Positions 1 to 6,819 of a stretch of 14,326 nt of DNA are shown here, piece by piece. The translations under genes were made by a program, and so were the position numbers. Below the pieces are notes generated by a model that saw only the letters and a list, made by a program, of their open reading frames with translations, ran no database searches and was not told the origin of the DNA. The stretch comes from a bacterium UBP15_UBA6099 (GTDB taxonomy: Bacteria; UBP15; UBA6099), in assembly GCA_002435745.1 (NCBI GenBank), contig DIWT01000061.1, forward strand, positions 13,585-27,910, given 5' to 3'. The stretch's first letter is position 1. The number at the start of each line of letters is the position of its first letter.

Positions 1-47
1 GCAAAAAACAGGTTTCCCCGCGCCCCTTCCGAAAAAACTCTTAATTG

Positions 48-82
48 CCGGTTTTGTTGAACTTCGTTCATTACAAAACCGG
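48..82 (-). terminator. Stem-loop, likely terminator of the leftward operon
   Basis: A 10-bp outer stem (CCGGTTTTGT pairing with ACAAAACCGG) continues into a 5-bp inner stem (TGAAC with GTTCA) across a two-base bulge, closed by a tiny TTC loop. On the minus strand it lies about 80 bases past the stop of the DUF2505-like gene. A run of six T follows about ten bases beyond the stem (32-37 on the plus strand). That spacing is longer than in a classical intrinsic terminator, so the terminator role is inferred while the stem itself is plain in the sequence. Confidence 0.5.
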
Positions 83-96
83 TTCTATTCATTTGT

Positions 97-118
97 TTCG
101 TCGCCGATAGGCGAAGAA
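97..118 (-). repeat. Short hairpin between the last gene and the terminator
   Basis: TTCGTCGCC and GGCGAAGAA pair at eight of nine positions around a GATA loop. It sits between the stop codon at 166-168 and the larger stem-loop at 48-82. It may protect the 3' end of the transcript or aid termination; that role is a guess. Confidence 0.35.
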
Positions 119-165
119 GCCCTATCAAGCTCCGCAATAAACCGCATCTGAAAATACCGCCGCCG

Positions 166-678
166 CTACTTCTTTCCGAATTTCTTTTCCAAGCTTTGCG
201 CGCAGCACTTAAAGTCCTGCTCTTCGTTCTTTTTCAGAAGCTCCATTATGGCGGCTTCCAGAATAGGGCCGAACAGCGGTATGTCGATTTTTAGCGTTAT
301 TTCGAAGACCCGTTTCATCTTGTCCGGGCCGTCGGCCATGTATGCGGTCTGCCCTTTGCATGAAATCTGTTTCCGCAAATACCTCGGCTCGATCTCGAAG
401 AAATATATTTTTTTCTGTCTGTCCCAAACCGAATGCTCGAACCATGTGAGCATTTTGGGGCTGATGACGTGCTGAGCGGCGCGGGGGATTTGGCCGTGGG
501 CGCACCACTCTTTGGTTCCGACTCTGCGCACTCCGTCGTCCTCTTCTTTCACCACTTTCCACGCGGTGACGTTCTCCAGTTCGTGCATGTCGTACGCGTC
601 TTCGCCGCCGTCCAAGAAAACCCTCACTGCATCGTCCACCGGATAGTTGAATTTGCGTTCGGACCTGTAGCGCGCCAT
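166..678 (-). CDS. DUF2505-like SRPBCC (START-fold) protein
   Basis: This 170-residue protein has the pattern of the DUF2505 branch of the SRPBCC/START superfamily, a helix-grip fold that encloses a hydrophobic ligand. Visible marks are NYP at residues 11-13, IPRAAQHVISPKMLTW at 64-79, WD at 85-86, a short EITLKIDIPLFGP strand-turn at 126-138 and a charged C-terminal helix. It aligns along its whole length, and with equal length, with the protein at 8210-8722. The ligand is unknown. No signal peptide or membrane segment is seen, so it is probably cytosolic. The start is fixed by GGGGAGG five bases upstream of the ATG. It is the last gene of the leftward run, 115 bases after the DUF2344 gene; an AT-rich patch near 736-750 could hold an internal promoter. 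Fold assignment is fairly sure, function is not known. Confidence 0.8.
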   Translation of the reverse strand: MARYRSERKFNYPVDDAVRVFLDGGEDAYDMHELENVTAWKVVKEEDDGVRRVGTKEWCAHGQIPRAAQHVISPKMLTWFEHSVWDRQKKIYFFEIEPRYLRKQISCKGQTAYMADGPDKMKRVFEITLKIDIPLFGPILEAAIMELLKKNEEQDFKCCAQSLEKKFGKK

Positions 679-793
679 AAAGGCCTCCCCTGTGGTCGCG
701 GGGCGGGACTGACGCCGCGCCGCGCCGTTGTCTCTTTTATATTATCAAATGAGATGCGGCAGTTTGTTCCCGCCGCGCGCAAAAACTTTTCGC

Positions 794-1471
794 CTATTCC
801 GCAATCTCCCTGAGCCTGTGGAAAAAGAAGTCCTCTTTCACGACCGGGGGCGCGAGGATGATTATCCTGTCCGGACGTCGGAACGCCGAGCCTGCGGCGG
901 TCTTGATAACATAAGCCGACTCGAAGCTCCCGCTGATAAAATCCGCGGCCGTGCCGCGCGGGGCGGTCGTCTCCCTCGAATCGAACAGCCGGGCGGCCGC
1001 GATTTCGGAGGGCGCGGCTTCGCGGGGCGACATCCAGCCGAATTCTTCAGGCATGGAGAACGGCGGTTGCGGGGCGTCCCCGCGCGCGCCTTTTCTCAGG
1101 AACAAGATATATTCCATGGCCGTCGGGACAGCCGGTTTTTCTCCTTCGCGCACATAGCGCGCGGCGGTCGGCTCAAGCCCCGGCGGCATTTTTGCGGCGA
1201 GCGCTCGAAGCGTTTCTTCCACGCTCTTTTCCTCTTCGAGCATAAACCGGAACCGCTCGCATTCCGACGTGTGTCCCACAGCAAGCGGCTGCGTCAGATA
1301 CGAAACTTTGGGTTTCGGATTGAACCCTTCGGTGAAATAGATTGGAAGCCCGGTTCGGCGCAGCGCGCGGGAAAGCGCTCGCATGACGTCAAGGTGCGAA
1401 AGCAGCCGCGCCTCCCACTTCTTTCCGAACTGAACTTCAATGGTGGTTCTAGTTTCTTCGCTCAAAGTCAT
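794..1471 (-). CDS. DUF2344 / TIGR03936 radical-SAM-linked protein
   Basis: The N-terminal half carries the family signature: LLSHLDVMRALSRALRR at residues 23-39, LP at 42-43, TEGFNPKPKVS at 47-57 and PLAVGHTSE at 62-70. The total of 225 residues is normal for the stand-alone form. Members are usually fused to, or encoded beside, a B12-binding radical SAM protein (TIGR03960 type) and often lie near rne/rng and rplU. None of these partners is in this window, so the gene is separated from its usual neighbour or the partner is elsewhere. The family's biochemical role is not established to my knowledge. The ATG at 1471 has AAGGA almost touching it, a poor spacing, but no better start exists nearby. 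It follows the PHP phosphatase gene by 44 bases and is probably co-transcribed with it. Confidence 0.88.
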   Translation of the reverse strand: MTLSEETRTTIEVQFGKKWEARLLSHLDVMRALSRALRRTGLPIYFTEGFNPKPKVSYLTQPLAVGHTSECERFRFMLEEEKSVEETLRALAAKMPPGLEPTAARYVREGEKPAVPTAMEYILFLRKGARGDAPQPPFSMPEEFGWMSPREAAPSEIAAARLFDSRETTAPRGTAADFISGSFESAYVIKTAAGSAFRRPDRIIILAPPVVKEDFFFHRLREIAE

Positions 1472-1515
1472 TCCTTGCCCTGCCGCCGACCATATCGGCT
1501 GGCGGCGGGCGCGCG

Positions 1516-2349
1516 TCAGCGCTTAAATTCGAATTCTTCCAGCGGGGCAAGCGTCGCGCGGCGGCGCTCGAAACGCGCCAGCCTGTCAAACCCTGCGGCG
1601 CGCAGCGCGGCTATGCCTCTGTCAATGTCTGTCCCGGCGTCCCGCGCAGTGTGCGCGTCCGAGCCGACGGTGACAGGCCCGACGCCCCGCGATTTCAGCA
1701 GCGACAGGAACTCGCCGCTCGGATACTGTCCGCCCGCCGAGTGTGAAAAGCCCCTGCAGTTGATCTCGAAACCGACGCCGGACTCCGCGAGCGCGTCCGC
1801 CACGCGCTCCGCCTCCGCCGCGTAGCTCTCGAACGGCTCCCGATCTTCCGGGGTCTCGGAGAACTTGCGGATAACGTCGAGGTGCGCCATCACGTCGAAG
1901 AGGCCGGAGCGCGCCGCGCGCTCAACCGCGAGCAGCGAGCGCCTGAACGCCTCTGTCCTGCCGATGTCCCGCACAAGGGCTTTCGCGCCCGGTTCCGCCG
2001 CTATTCCTCTCCCGTCCACGAAGTGCGCCGCTCCTATCACTATGTCGAAATCGAACGACCCCAGAAAATCGCGAATCTCCGGCAGCCTGTCCTCGAAGTA
2101 ATCCACTTCCGCTCCGACGAGTATTTTGATTCCGAGCCTGCCGCCCAGCTCGTCAGCAAGCGCGCGGTGCGCTTCAAGTTGCTTAACGGTGACGCGGTAG
2201 TTGTCGTAGCCGAGGATGAAATGGTCGGTGACTGCTATCTCGGCGAATCCGCGCGCGGCGGCGGCCAGCGCAAGCTCCTCGACGGTCGCAACCGAGTCTT
2301 CCGTCGTGTTCGAATGCAGATGATAGTCCGTCGGGCGCGACATGCTCAC
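1516..2349 (-). CDS. PHP-domain phosphoesterase, histidinol-phosphatase-like (HisJ/HisK type)
   Basis: The 277-residue protein shows the polymerase-and-histidinol-phosphatase (PHP) metal site motifs in order: HxH at residues 10 and 12, TDH at 41-43, an acidic residue in GAEVD at 79-83, AAHF at 108-111, AHLD at 155-158 and SDAH at 230-233. PHP enzymes of this size hydrolyse phosphate monoesters with a trinuclear metal centre; in the HisJ branch the substrate is L-histidinol phosphate in histidine biosynthesis. No other his gene lies nearby, so a different substrate is possible. The start can be GTG at 2349, which overlaps the stop of the 70-residue gene as GTGA, or ATG at 2343, two codons later. 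Either way the two genes abut and are probably translationally coupled. Family assignment is firm; substrate assignment is moderate. Confidence 0.85.
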   Translation of the reverse strand: MSMSRPTDYHLHSNTTEDSVATVEELALAAAARGFAEIAVTDHFILGYDNYRVTVKQLEAHRALADELGGRLGIKILVGAEVDYFEDRLPEIRDFLGSFDFDIVIGAAHFVDGRGIAAEPGAKALVRDIGRTEAFRRSLLAVERAARSGLFDVMAHLDVIRKFSETPEDREPFESYAAEAERVADALAESGVGFEINCRGFSHSAGGQYPSGEFLSLLKSRGVGPVTVGSDAHTARDAGTDIDRGIAALRAAGFDRLARFERRRATLAPLEEFEFKR

Positions 2350-2558
2350 ATCTTGTCCAGCGGGTTCACGCTTCCCGCCTGACCGGAGTAGAACAACAGC
2401 ACGCTAACGTAGTTGTCGCTCTGGGCGACGAATTTTTCTTCCAGCACGGCGAACGGGTTGGATTTCACCCATTCGGTGATCTTGCCGCCTAGCGTGTCGG
2501 CCGAAATGTTGGCCTCCGTCTTGGCGGTGAATGTTACGCATCCGGATATTTTTGCCAT
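2346..2558 (-). CDS. Small conserved-looking protein of unknown function (70 aa)
   Basis: Translation from the ATG at 2558 gives a 70-residue soluble protein, preceded by a clear AAAGGAG site eight bases upstream. An in-frame extension upstream exists but overlaps the moaB-like gene and lacks a site, so I chose the shorter form. The protein alternates strand-like and helix-like parts: a first strand near 3-13, an amphipathic helix with GGKITEWVKSNP at 24-35, a strand at 37-46, and SVLLFYSG at 52-59. This order resembles small Cse60-like proteins, whose helix and final hydrophobic strand look similar, but the match is weak and made by eye. It sits 22 bases after the MoaB/MogA gene and its stop overlaps the GTG of the PHP phosphatase gene. 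I do not assign a function. Confidence 0.68.
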   Translation of the reverse strand: MAKISGCVTFTAKTEANISADTLGGKITEWVKSNPFAVLEEKFVAQSDNYVSVLLFYSGQAGSVNPLDKM

Positions 2559-2580
2559 GCGCGCGCTCCTTTGTCGATGC

Positions 2581-3081
2581 TCATCTGCCCGCCTCCCAGA
2601 CGATGTGGGAGAGTTCGGGAAGGATAATCTTTTCCATTGCGAGCCTGACGGCGTGGATCGAGCCGGGGATGGAAAACACGGCAAGCCCTGATGCGGCGAT
2701 TCCCGCGGTCGCCCTGCTCATTATCGCCGCCGCGCCTATCTGCTCGTAGCTCAGCATCCTGAACAGCTCGCCGAAGCCCGGCAGCTCTTTTGCAAGAGCC
2801 GAGCGGACGGCGTCGAACGTAGAGTCTCTCTTTGAAATCCCGGTTCCGCCGTTTACGATGGCGGCGGAAGTTCCCGCGGGCGGAGCCGCCAGCGCCTTCG
2901 CTATCAGCGACGGCTCGTCCGGCAGTATCTTATATCCGGACACCGAGTGTCCGGCCTCCGTCAGCAGCGCCTTTATCAACGCGCCGCTTTCGTCGGTTTC
3001 CTCGGTCCGCGTGTCGCTGACCGTCAACACGAACGCGCTTGCCGGGCCTCGCGCTTTTTCCTTGTGATCCTTGTGTCCCAT
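2581..3081 (-). CDS. moaB: MoaB/MogA-family molybdenum cofactor protein
   Basis: At 166 residues this is a single-domain MoCF-binding protein of the MogA/MoaB type, which adenylates molybdopterin before molybdenum insertion (MogA and some MoaB proteins). Motifs visible are VSDTR at 21-25, NGGTG at 77-81, the aspartate at 86 in the SKRDST segment, PGFGELFR at 101-108, SYEQIG at 111-116, MSRA at 121-124 and IPGS at 138-141. The gene is 34 bases downstream of the DUF89 gene and 22 bases upstream of the small unknown gene, all leftward. No moaA, moaC, moeA or molybdoenzyme gene is in the window. The start is supported by GGAGG four bases before ATG. MoaB versus MogA cannot be separated by eye. 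Confidence 0.9.
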   Translation of the reverse strand: MGHKDHKEKARGPASAFVLTVSDTRTEETDESGALIKALLTEAGHSVSGYKILPDEPSLIAKALAAPPAGTSAAIVNGGTGISKRDSTFDAVRSALAKELPGFGELFRMLSYEQIGAAAIMSRATAGIAASGLAVFSIPGSIHAVRLAMEKIILPELSHIVWEAGR

Positions 3082-3115
3082 TCCGCCTCCGTTTATCGCC
3101 GGTCTTCCCTCCGCG

Positions 3116-3994
3116 TCATACGCCGATGAGCGGGAACCGTCCGGCCTCCATCAGAAGCACGTCCCCAAGTTTGCCGCCGCCTATCATCCGGGCGACTATC
3201 TCGCATTTTATTTTTAGCAGAAAGAAAAGTCCCGGCCGCTCCATATGGCACAGCGTCTCGAAGTTGGCTTGGCCCTTGGACACCACAATGTCCGCTGTTT
3301 CAAACAGGGCGAGGACTTCCGGCCTGACGCGTTCCGGAGGAAAACCGGGGGACATCGCGCCGGTGTCGGCGAGGGCGGCGAATTCGTCGATTCCGGCGCG
3401 GCGGGCGTACTCGATTGTGGCGTCATTCAGTATCGGCGCGCCCCGCGTGACGAATGTGATCTCAGCTCCGCCGGACTTGATTAGCCTGAGCATCGGCCTG
3501 TCGAAGTATATTTCCCCGGTGTTGTCGCCGAGGTAGAGGACAGAGCGGGCGGAAGCGAGCGCTTCCCTGAGCCTTTCGAGGTGGTCGATTGCAAAAGGAG
3601 CCTCCAGCGCGCCCCTGACCGCCGCCTCGACGTCGAAGTTCGTCCCCGCTCCGAAATCTATTATGTTTCCGGCGATTGCGAGCTTGGCGGCTGACAGCAG
3701 CGGGTCGGCTCCCGCGCGCGCTATCTCCTCGATGCGCGGCAGCAACCCTTCGGCTATGCTAGTGTACTCCTCTTTCACATTGAAGTACGGGTCGGGATTC
3801 CCTAGCGCGTTCTTTATCGCCCGGTGTATGTCTTCGGCGACAAGCATCGACTCGTCGTCAGGAGAAACTTTTGTGAGGAGCGATGCCACGGCGCGCGCAG
3901 CCTCCCATTTCCTGTCGTCCGTTGCGCCCGCGATTTCAGAGGCCTGCAACGCTTGCCTGAAGTAACACGGAAAACACTCTAGTCTAGCCTTCAT
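3116..3994 (-). CDS. DUF89-family metal-dependent phosphatase
   Basis: The 292-residue protein carries DUF89 marks: an N-terminal CFPC motif (C7 and C10), GNIIDFGAGTNFD at 109-121, YLGDNTGEIYFDRPM at 154-168, TRGAPILNDAT at 183-193, VVSKGQANFETL at 237-248 and LLKIKCEIVA at 259-268. DUF89 enzymes are metal-dependent phosphatases proposed to clear damaged or excess phosphometabolites. Substrates shown for some members include sugar phosphates and phosphopantetheine derivatives. The CxxC-bearing compact form fits the prokaryotic branch. I start at ATG 3994 because AAAGGA lies nine bases upstream. A GTG at 4012 would add six residues but would put that ribosome site inside the coding region. A sigma70-like promoter at 4021-4049 makes this the first gene of the leftward run. 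The substrate here is unknown. Confidence 0.9.
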   Translation of the reverse strand: MKARLECFPCYFRQALQASEIAGATDDRKWEAARAVASLLTKVSPDDESMLVAEDIHRAIKNALGNPDPYFNVKEEYTSIAEGLLPRIEEIARAGADPLLSAAKLAIAGNIIDFGAGTNFDVEAAVRGALEAPFAIDHLERLREALASARSVLYLGDNTGEIYFDRPMLRLIKSGGAEITFVTRGAPILNDATIEYARRAGIDEFAALADTGAMSPGFPPERVRPEVLALFETADIVVSKGQANFETLCHMERPGLFFLLKIKCEIVARMIGGGKLGDVLLMEAGRFPLIGV

Positions 3995-4020
3995 CCCTCG
4001 ATGTCCTTTCACGCGGGAAC

Positions 4021-4049
4021 ATTCTAGCCGAATAAGGCTTCAGGTTCAA
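4021..4049 (-). promoter_or_regulatory. Sigma70-like promoter for the DUF89-led operon
   Basis: On the minus strand TTGAAC (4044-4049) and TAGAAT (4021-4026) are separated by exactly 17 bases. Transcription would start near 4014, giving a leader of about 20 bases that contains the AAAGGA site of the DUF89 gene. The boxes match the consensus at five of six positions in the -10 and four of six in the -35. The position directly upstream of a gene start supports it. Confidence 0.65.
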
Positions 4050-4089
4050 ACCCGCTATAGCATGGGACCGCGCGCTCGCCGGGGTTGTT

Positions 4090-5622
4090 TTATTCGCCGG
4101 AGCGGCTCCGGTTTTTCGGGAGATCCCGCAAGAGGTCGTCGATCCGCAACTCTATCAGTCCGTACGCGCTGCCTACGAAGACCCTGCCGGTCGACGCAGA
4201 GACATGAATGACGCGGCAGGAGCCGCCAGTGAACACCTTGGCTATCTGTTTGCCGGAGACGTCATAGACTATCGTGTGCGGGTCGATCATGTTGCAGACG
4301 TAAACAAGGTCTCGCTTGTCGTCAGGCGCGACGGAGCGGACGCCGGGTTTCGTGTGAAATGTCGCCACGCGGCGCAATGTGTTCTGATCCAGCGCGTGAA
4401 CTGCTCCGGTTATGAATCCGGTGACATACACCCTGTCTCTGTCGCCGTCCACGCCCGCGCCCAGCGAAAAGAAGTTCGCCGGAAGCCGCTCCCTCGTCGT
4501 TTTCATCGTTTTCATGTCGATCTCGCTCAGCATGTGAAATGTCGAGCAGAGGTTCGCTGAGTATATGCGGTCTTTGCCGTAGTCGACCGCCACCCATTCC
4601 GGGCACGTGGAGTTGTATGTCCGGCTTAATTCCTTCAAGTCCGGCATCGAATAGCTGATGTACGATGAAAGGCCTTCATGAGTGACCGTCGCGCGGCCAC
4701 GTTTCTCGTCGTAGATAATCCATTGCGGCCTATCCTGCGTGTCCGCGCTCGCCAACGGCTCCAGCGTGTCCGCGTCCAGCAGCCATATTTTGTCATTAGA
4801 GTAGTCCGTCGCGACAATCTTCGTTTCTCCCTCCACAAGCGCCGCGTCCGACATCCGGGCGCGCGACCATTTGCGGACGTTCGACGGCTTGTCGATTTCG
4901 ACCTTGTAAAGCCCGAAGTAATCCGGGTCTTGAGTCTCCCGCGCTTCTTTCGCCGTGAAATAAGCGAACCTGCCGTCCGAGGTGGTGGTTATCCTGAGCA
5001 GGCCATTGTAGAGACGGCCGTCGTCCCGGCCCATAGCGTCGCTGAAAAGATATATAGGTTTCGCGTATTTTTCCATCGAAAGCTCGATTATTCTTTCCGG
5101 AGTCTGCCGCGGCGCGTTGAAAAAAAAGAATGTCGCGATGGTGAAGATATTCATTAAAATCCCGGAGGTCAATTCGACGCGGGGTTTGAAAAGGGCGGCC
5201 GCCAGCATAAGCGCGGCGGCTGCCGCGCCGACGTCGACGCGGGTTATGACGGAGCACCACACAAAGCAGGCGAATGCGACAACGACGCCAATAGCGACCG
5301 TCGGCAGCTTCGAGACCCGGCTCGCGCTCAGAACGGACAGAACAACAACCGACGCGACGGCGAAAACGAAGAATCTAGGATAATATGGAAAGAAAAGAAG
5401 GAACAACGCGGCGGCAGCGAGAGCCAAAGTCGCGTAATAGCAATATACCGCAGCTTTTAAAAGCTTTCCCGATGGTTTGCCGGAAGCTCGTTTTGCGGAA
5501 TAAACGGCGCGCGCGAAGCCGAATATCAAAATCGGCGGCAGTATCGGCGTCACCGGCCCCGCGTTCTGAAGCAGCAATGCGAACGGAAACAAAGACAACA
5601 GAAAATATTTCGCGATCTTCAT
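4090..5622 (-). CDS. Multi-pass membrane protein with C-terminal YVTN/YncE-like beta-propeller
   Basis: From ATG 5622 the product is 510 residues. Hydrophobic stretches near 5-20, 24-42, 57-79, 82-100, 106-127, 131-145 and 152-169 form an N-terminal membrane domain of about six or seven helices. The remainder looks like a propeller with repeating 'position marker, polar turn, IYV-type strand, DxxT' units, for example near 263-292, 343-376, 390-422, 431-463 and 469-497. Proteins of the YVTN/YncE group carry such repeats, often outside the membrane. No enzyme motif is visible. A TTG at 5733 would extend the frame into the glycosyltransferase gene and is unlikely. The ribosome site before ATG 5622 is weak. 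The 73-base gap to the glycosyltransferase holds an imperfect 10-bp inverted repeat (5642-5651 with 5669-5678). Function is unknown. Confidence 0.8.
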   Translation of the reverse strand: MKIAKYFLLSLFPFALLLQNAGPVTPILPPILIFGFARAVYSAKRASGKPSGKLLKAAVYCYYATLALAAAALFLLFFPYYPRFFVFAVASVVVLSVLSASRVSKLPTVAIGVVVAFACFVWCSVITRVDVGAAAAALMLAAALFKPRVELTSGILMNIFTIATFFFFNAPRQTPERIIELSMEKYAKPIYLFSDAMGRDDGRLYNGLLRITTTSDGRFAYFTAKEARETQDPDYFGLYKVEIDKPSNVRKWSRARMSDAALVEGETKIVATDYSNDKIWLLDADTLEPLASADTQDRPQWIIYDEKRGRATVTHEGLSSYISYSMPDLKELSRTYNSTCPEWVAVDYGKDRIYSANLCSTFHMLSEIDMKTMKTTRERLPANFFSLGAGVDGDRDRVYVTGFITGAVHALDQNTLRRVATFHTKPGVRSVAPDDKRDLVYVCNMIDPHTIVYDVSGKQIAKVFTGGSCRVIHVSASTGRVFVGSAYGLIELRIDDLLRDLPKNRSRSGE

Positions 5623-5695
5623 AGTCTCAGCTCGACGCGCCGCGTTTTCGGCGTTTAAATATTCAACCCCGAAAGCGCCGGCCCGCCAAGCGGAA

Positions 5696-6451
5696 TCAGA
5701 TTTCCCCTCTGATGATTTTCTTTCTAAGCGCAAAAAGGGACCTGACGTATTCGGCGGTGTCGCGCAATGGCTTCACGGTGGACTTTTTGTTGTTCCGCTT
5801 GATATACGTGACAGGCAACTCGGCTATCGCGAATCCGCCCCGGCTGGCTCGCAACATCACTTCGGTGTCCCAGAACCAGCCGTCGGATTCCGCGCTCTGT
5901 ATTACGTCGCTCATTCGGGCGAGGTTGAAAAATTTAAAACCCGCTTCTGAATCCTTCGCGTCCATGTTCAACATGATTTTCGAAGCGAGCTTGTAGCCTT
6001 CGCTGAGCAGCCGCCTGAAAAGAGCGTCCATGCCGAACGGCGACTTGAAAGACCTCACGCCCACCGCCATGTCGGCCCCGCCCTCTACCGCTATAACAAG
6101 CGGGCGTATAAAACGGCTATGCACCTCGAGGTCGACATCCAAAAACCCTGCGATTTCTCCGGCGGCGGCGGCCATTCCGGTCTTGACCGCCGCGCCGCGC
6201 CCTCTGTTCATTTCATGAAATATGTATCTTGCCCGGTTATTCCCGCGCGCTATCTCCTCGATGACATCCCGCGTGTCGTCCTCGCTGCCGTCGTCCACGA
6301 ATATCATCTCATAATCGTCGTATCCCGCCTCGGCAAGACTTCTGAATATCTCTTGCGCCCCGGCGAGAAGATGGCCGGCTTCGTTGAAACAAGGAGTGAT
6401 TATGGACAAATAAGGTCGGCTCATAAAATCGTTGGTCTGAACGCCTCGCAT
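5696..6451 (-). CDS. Family 2 glycosyltransferase, dolichol-phosphate-mannose-synthase-like
   Basis: This 251-residue protein is a GT-A fold transferase using a nucleotide sugar. Motifs seen are SIITPCFNE at 16-24, VDDGSEDDT at 52-60, NRGRGAAVKTG at 82-92, LDVDLE at 104-109 (the metal-binding DxD), DSEAGFKFF at 167-175 and WFWDTEVML at 192-200. These match transferases that act on polyprenyl-phosphate acceptors in envelope glycan assembly. No membrane helices follow the catalytic domain, so it is a soluble or peripheral form. Its start may be ATG 6451 or ATG 6424 (nine residues shorter, beginning just before the first strand); neither has a strong ribosome site. The next gene downstream is the membrane-propeller protein, probably in the same transcript. 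Acceptor and sugar are unknown. Confidence 0.9.
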   Translation of the reverse strand: MRGVQTNDFMSRPYLSIITPCFNEAGHLLAGAQEIFRSLAEAGYDDYEMIFVDDGSEDDTRDVIEEIARGNNRARYIFHEMNRGRGAAVKTGMAAAAGEIAGFLDVDLEVHSRFIRPLVIAVEGGADMAVGVRSFKSPFGMDALFRRLLSEGYKLASKIMLNMDAKDSEAGFKFFNLARMSDVIQSAESDGWFWDTEVMLRASRGGFAIAELPVTYIKRNNKKSTVKPLRDTAEYVRSLFALRKKIIRGEI

Positions 6452-6549
6452 TCGAGTCTTACAACGAGCTTGTCATAGCGAAATAAATCAAGCCGTCATG
6501 CCGGACTCCGGCCGACATCTATGCTAAATCTTCCTACGAACAAATTCTT

Positions 6550-6578
6550 ATTCTATTCAAATGTGGCTCGCGTTTCAC
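6550..6578 (-). promoter_or_regulatory. Possible promoter for the glycosyltransferase gene
   Basis: On the minus strand GTGAAA (6573-6578) and TAGAAT (6550-6555) are 17 bases apart, within an AT-rich zone about 100 bases before the ATG at 6451. The -35 box is only a four-of-six match, so this is tentative. Confidence 0.35.
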
Positions 6579-6716
6579 GCTTAATTGTTATGCGATTCAA
6601 TTATGAATGAGCGCGCGGCGTTTATCAACACAAAACAGCAAGACATATTATTGTGGAAACACTGTTGTCAAGGTCTCCGTCAGCGCTTGCGCGGGAACGG
6701 GCGGCGGCGAAATCTG

Positions 6717-6745
6717 TTGCCCGGCGGCCTGTTTTAGGATAGAAT
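6717..6745 (+). promoter_or_regulatory. Sigma70-like promoter for the thiolase gene
   Basis: TTGCCC (6717-6722) and TAGAAT (6740-6745) are separated by exactly 17 bases. Transcription would start near 6752, giving a leader of roughly 70 bases before ATG 6820. The -10 box is a five-of-six match and the -35 box four of six. Confidence 0.55.
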
Positions 6746-6819
6746 CAGCCGGAAATGCAAACATGACGACACGGGCGGCGGGACGCGGGTCTCTCGCTCG
6801 CGAAAAAGGAGAACGGACT

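Larger units (their letters stand above)
6452..6819. other. Divergent intergenic region between glycosyltransferase and thiolase genes
   Basis: This 368-base stretch separates two genes transcribed apart. It is AT-rich near 6520-6665 and holds promoter candidates in both directions, listed separately. A compact palindrome GCCGG-ACT-CCGGC lies at 6500-6512. An in-frame extension of the thiolase reading frame back to 6607 exists, but the extra 71 residues do not look like thiolase and the true ribosome site lies inside it. No RNA gene or riboswitch was recognised. Confidence 0.6.

Noticed and set aside
728..1825. A 365-codon open frame on the plus strand
   Set aside because: It runs antisense to the DUF2344 and PHP genes, which have clear family motifs. 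Its translation is arginine-rich low-complexity sequence typical of shadow frames in GC-rich DNA.
4322..5260. Several antisense or overlapping frames inside the membrane-propeller gene
   Set aside because: Their translations are rich in arginine and lack any domain pattern, while the frame at 4090-5622 has membrane helices and regular repeats.
6495..6518. Short palindrome resembling dispersed GTCATGCCGG-type extragenic repeats
   Set aside because: Only one copy is visible here and the stem is five bp, so a repeat family cannot be claimed from this window.
6607..6819. N-terminal extension of the thiolase frame by 71 residues
   Set aside because: The added part does not resemble thiolase, and the strong promoter and AAGGAG site lie within it. 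The family N-terminus begins at 6820.
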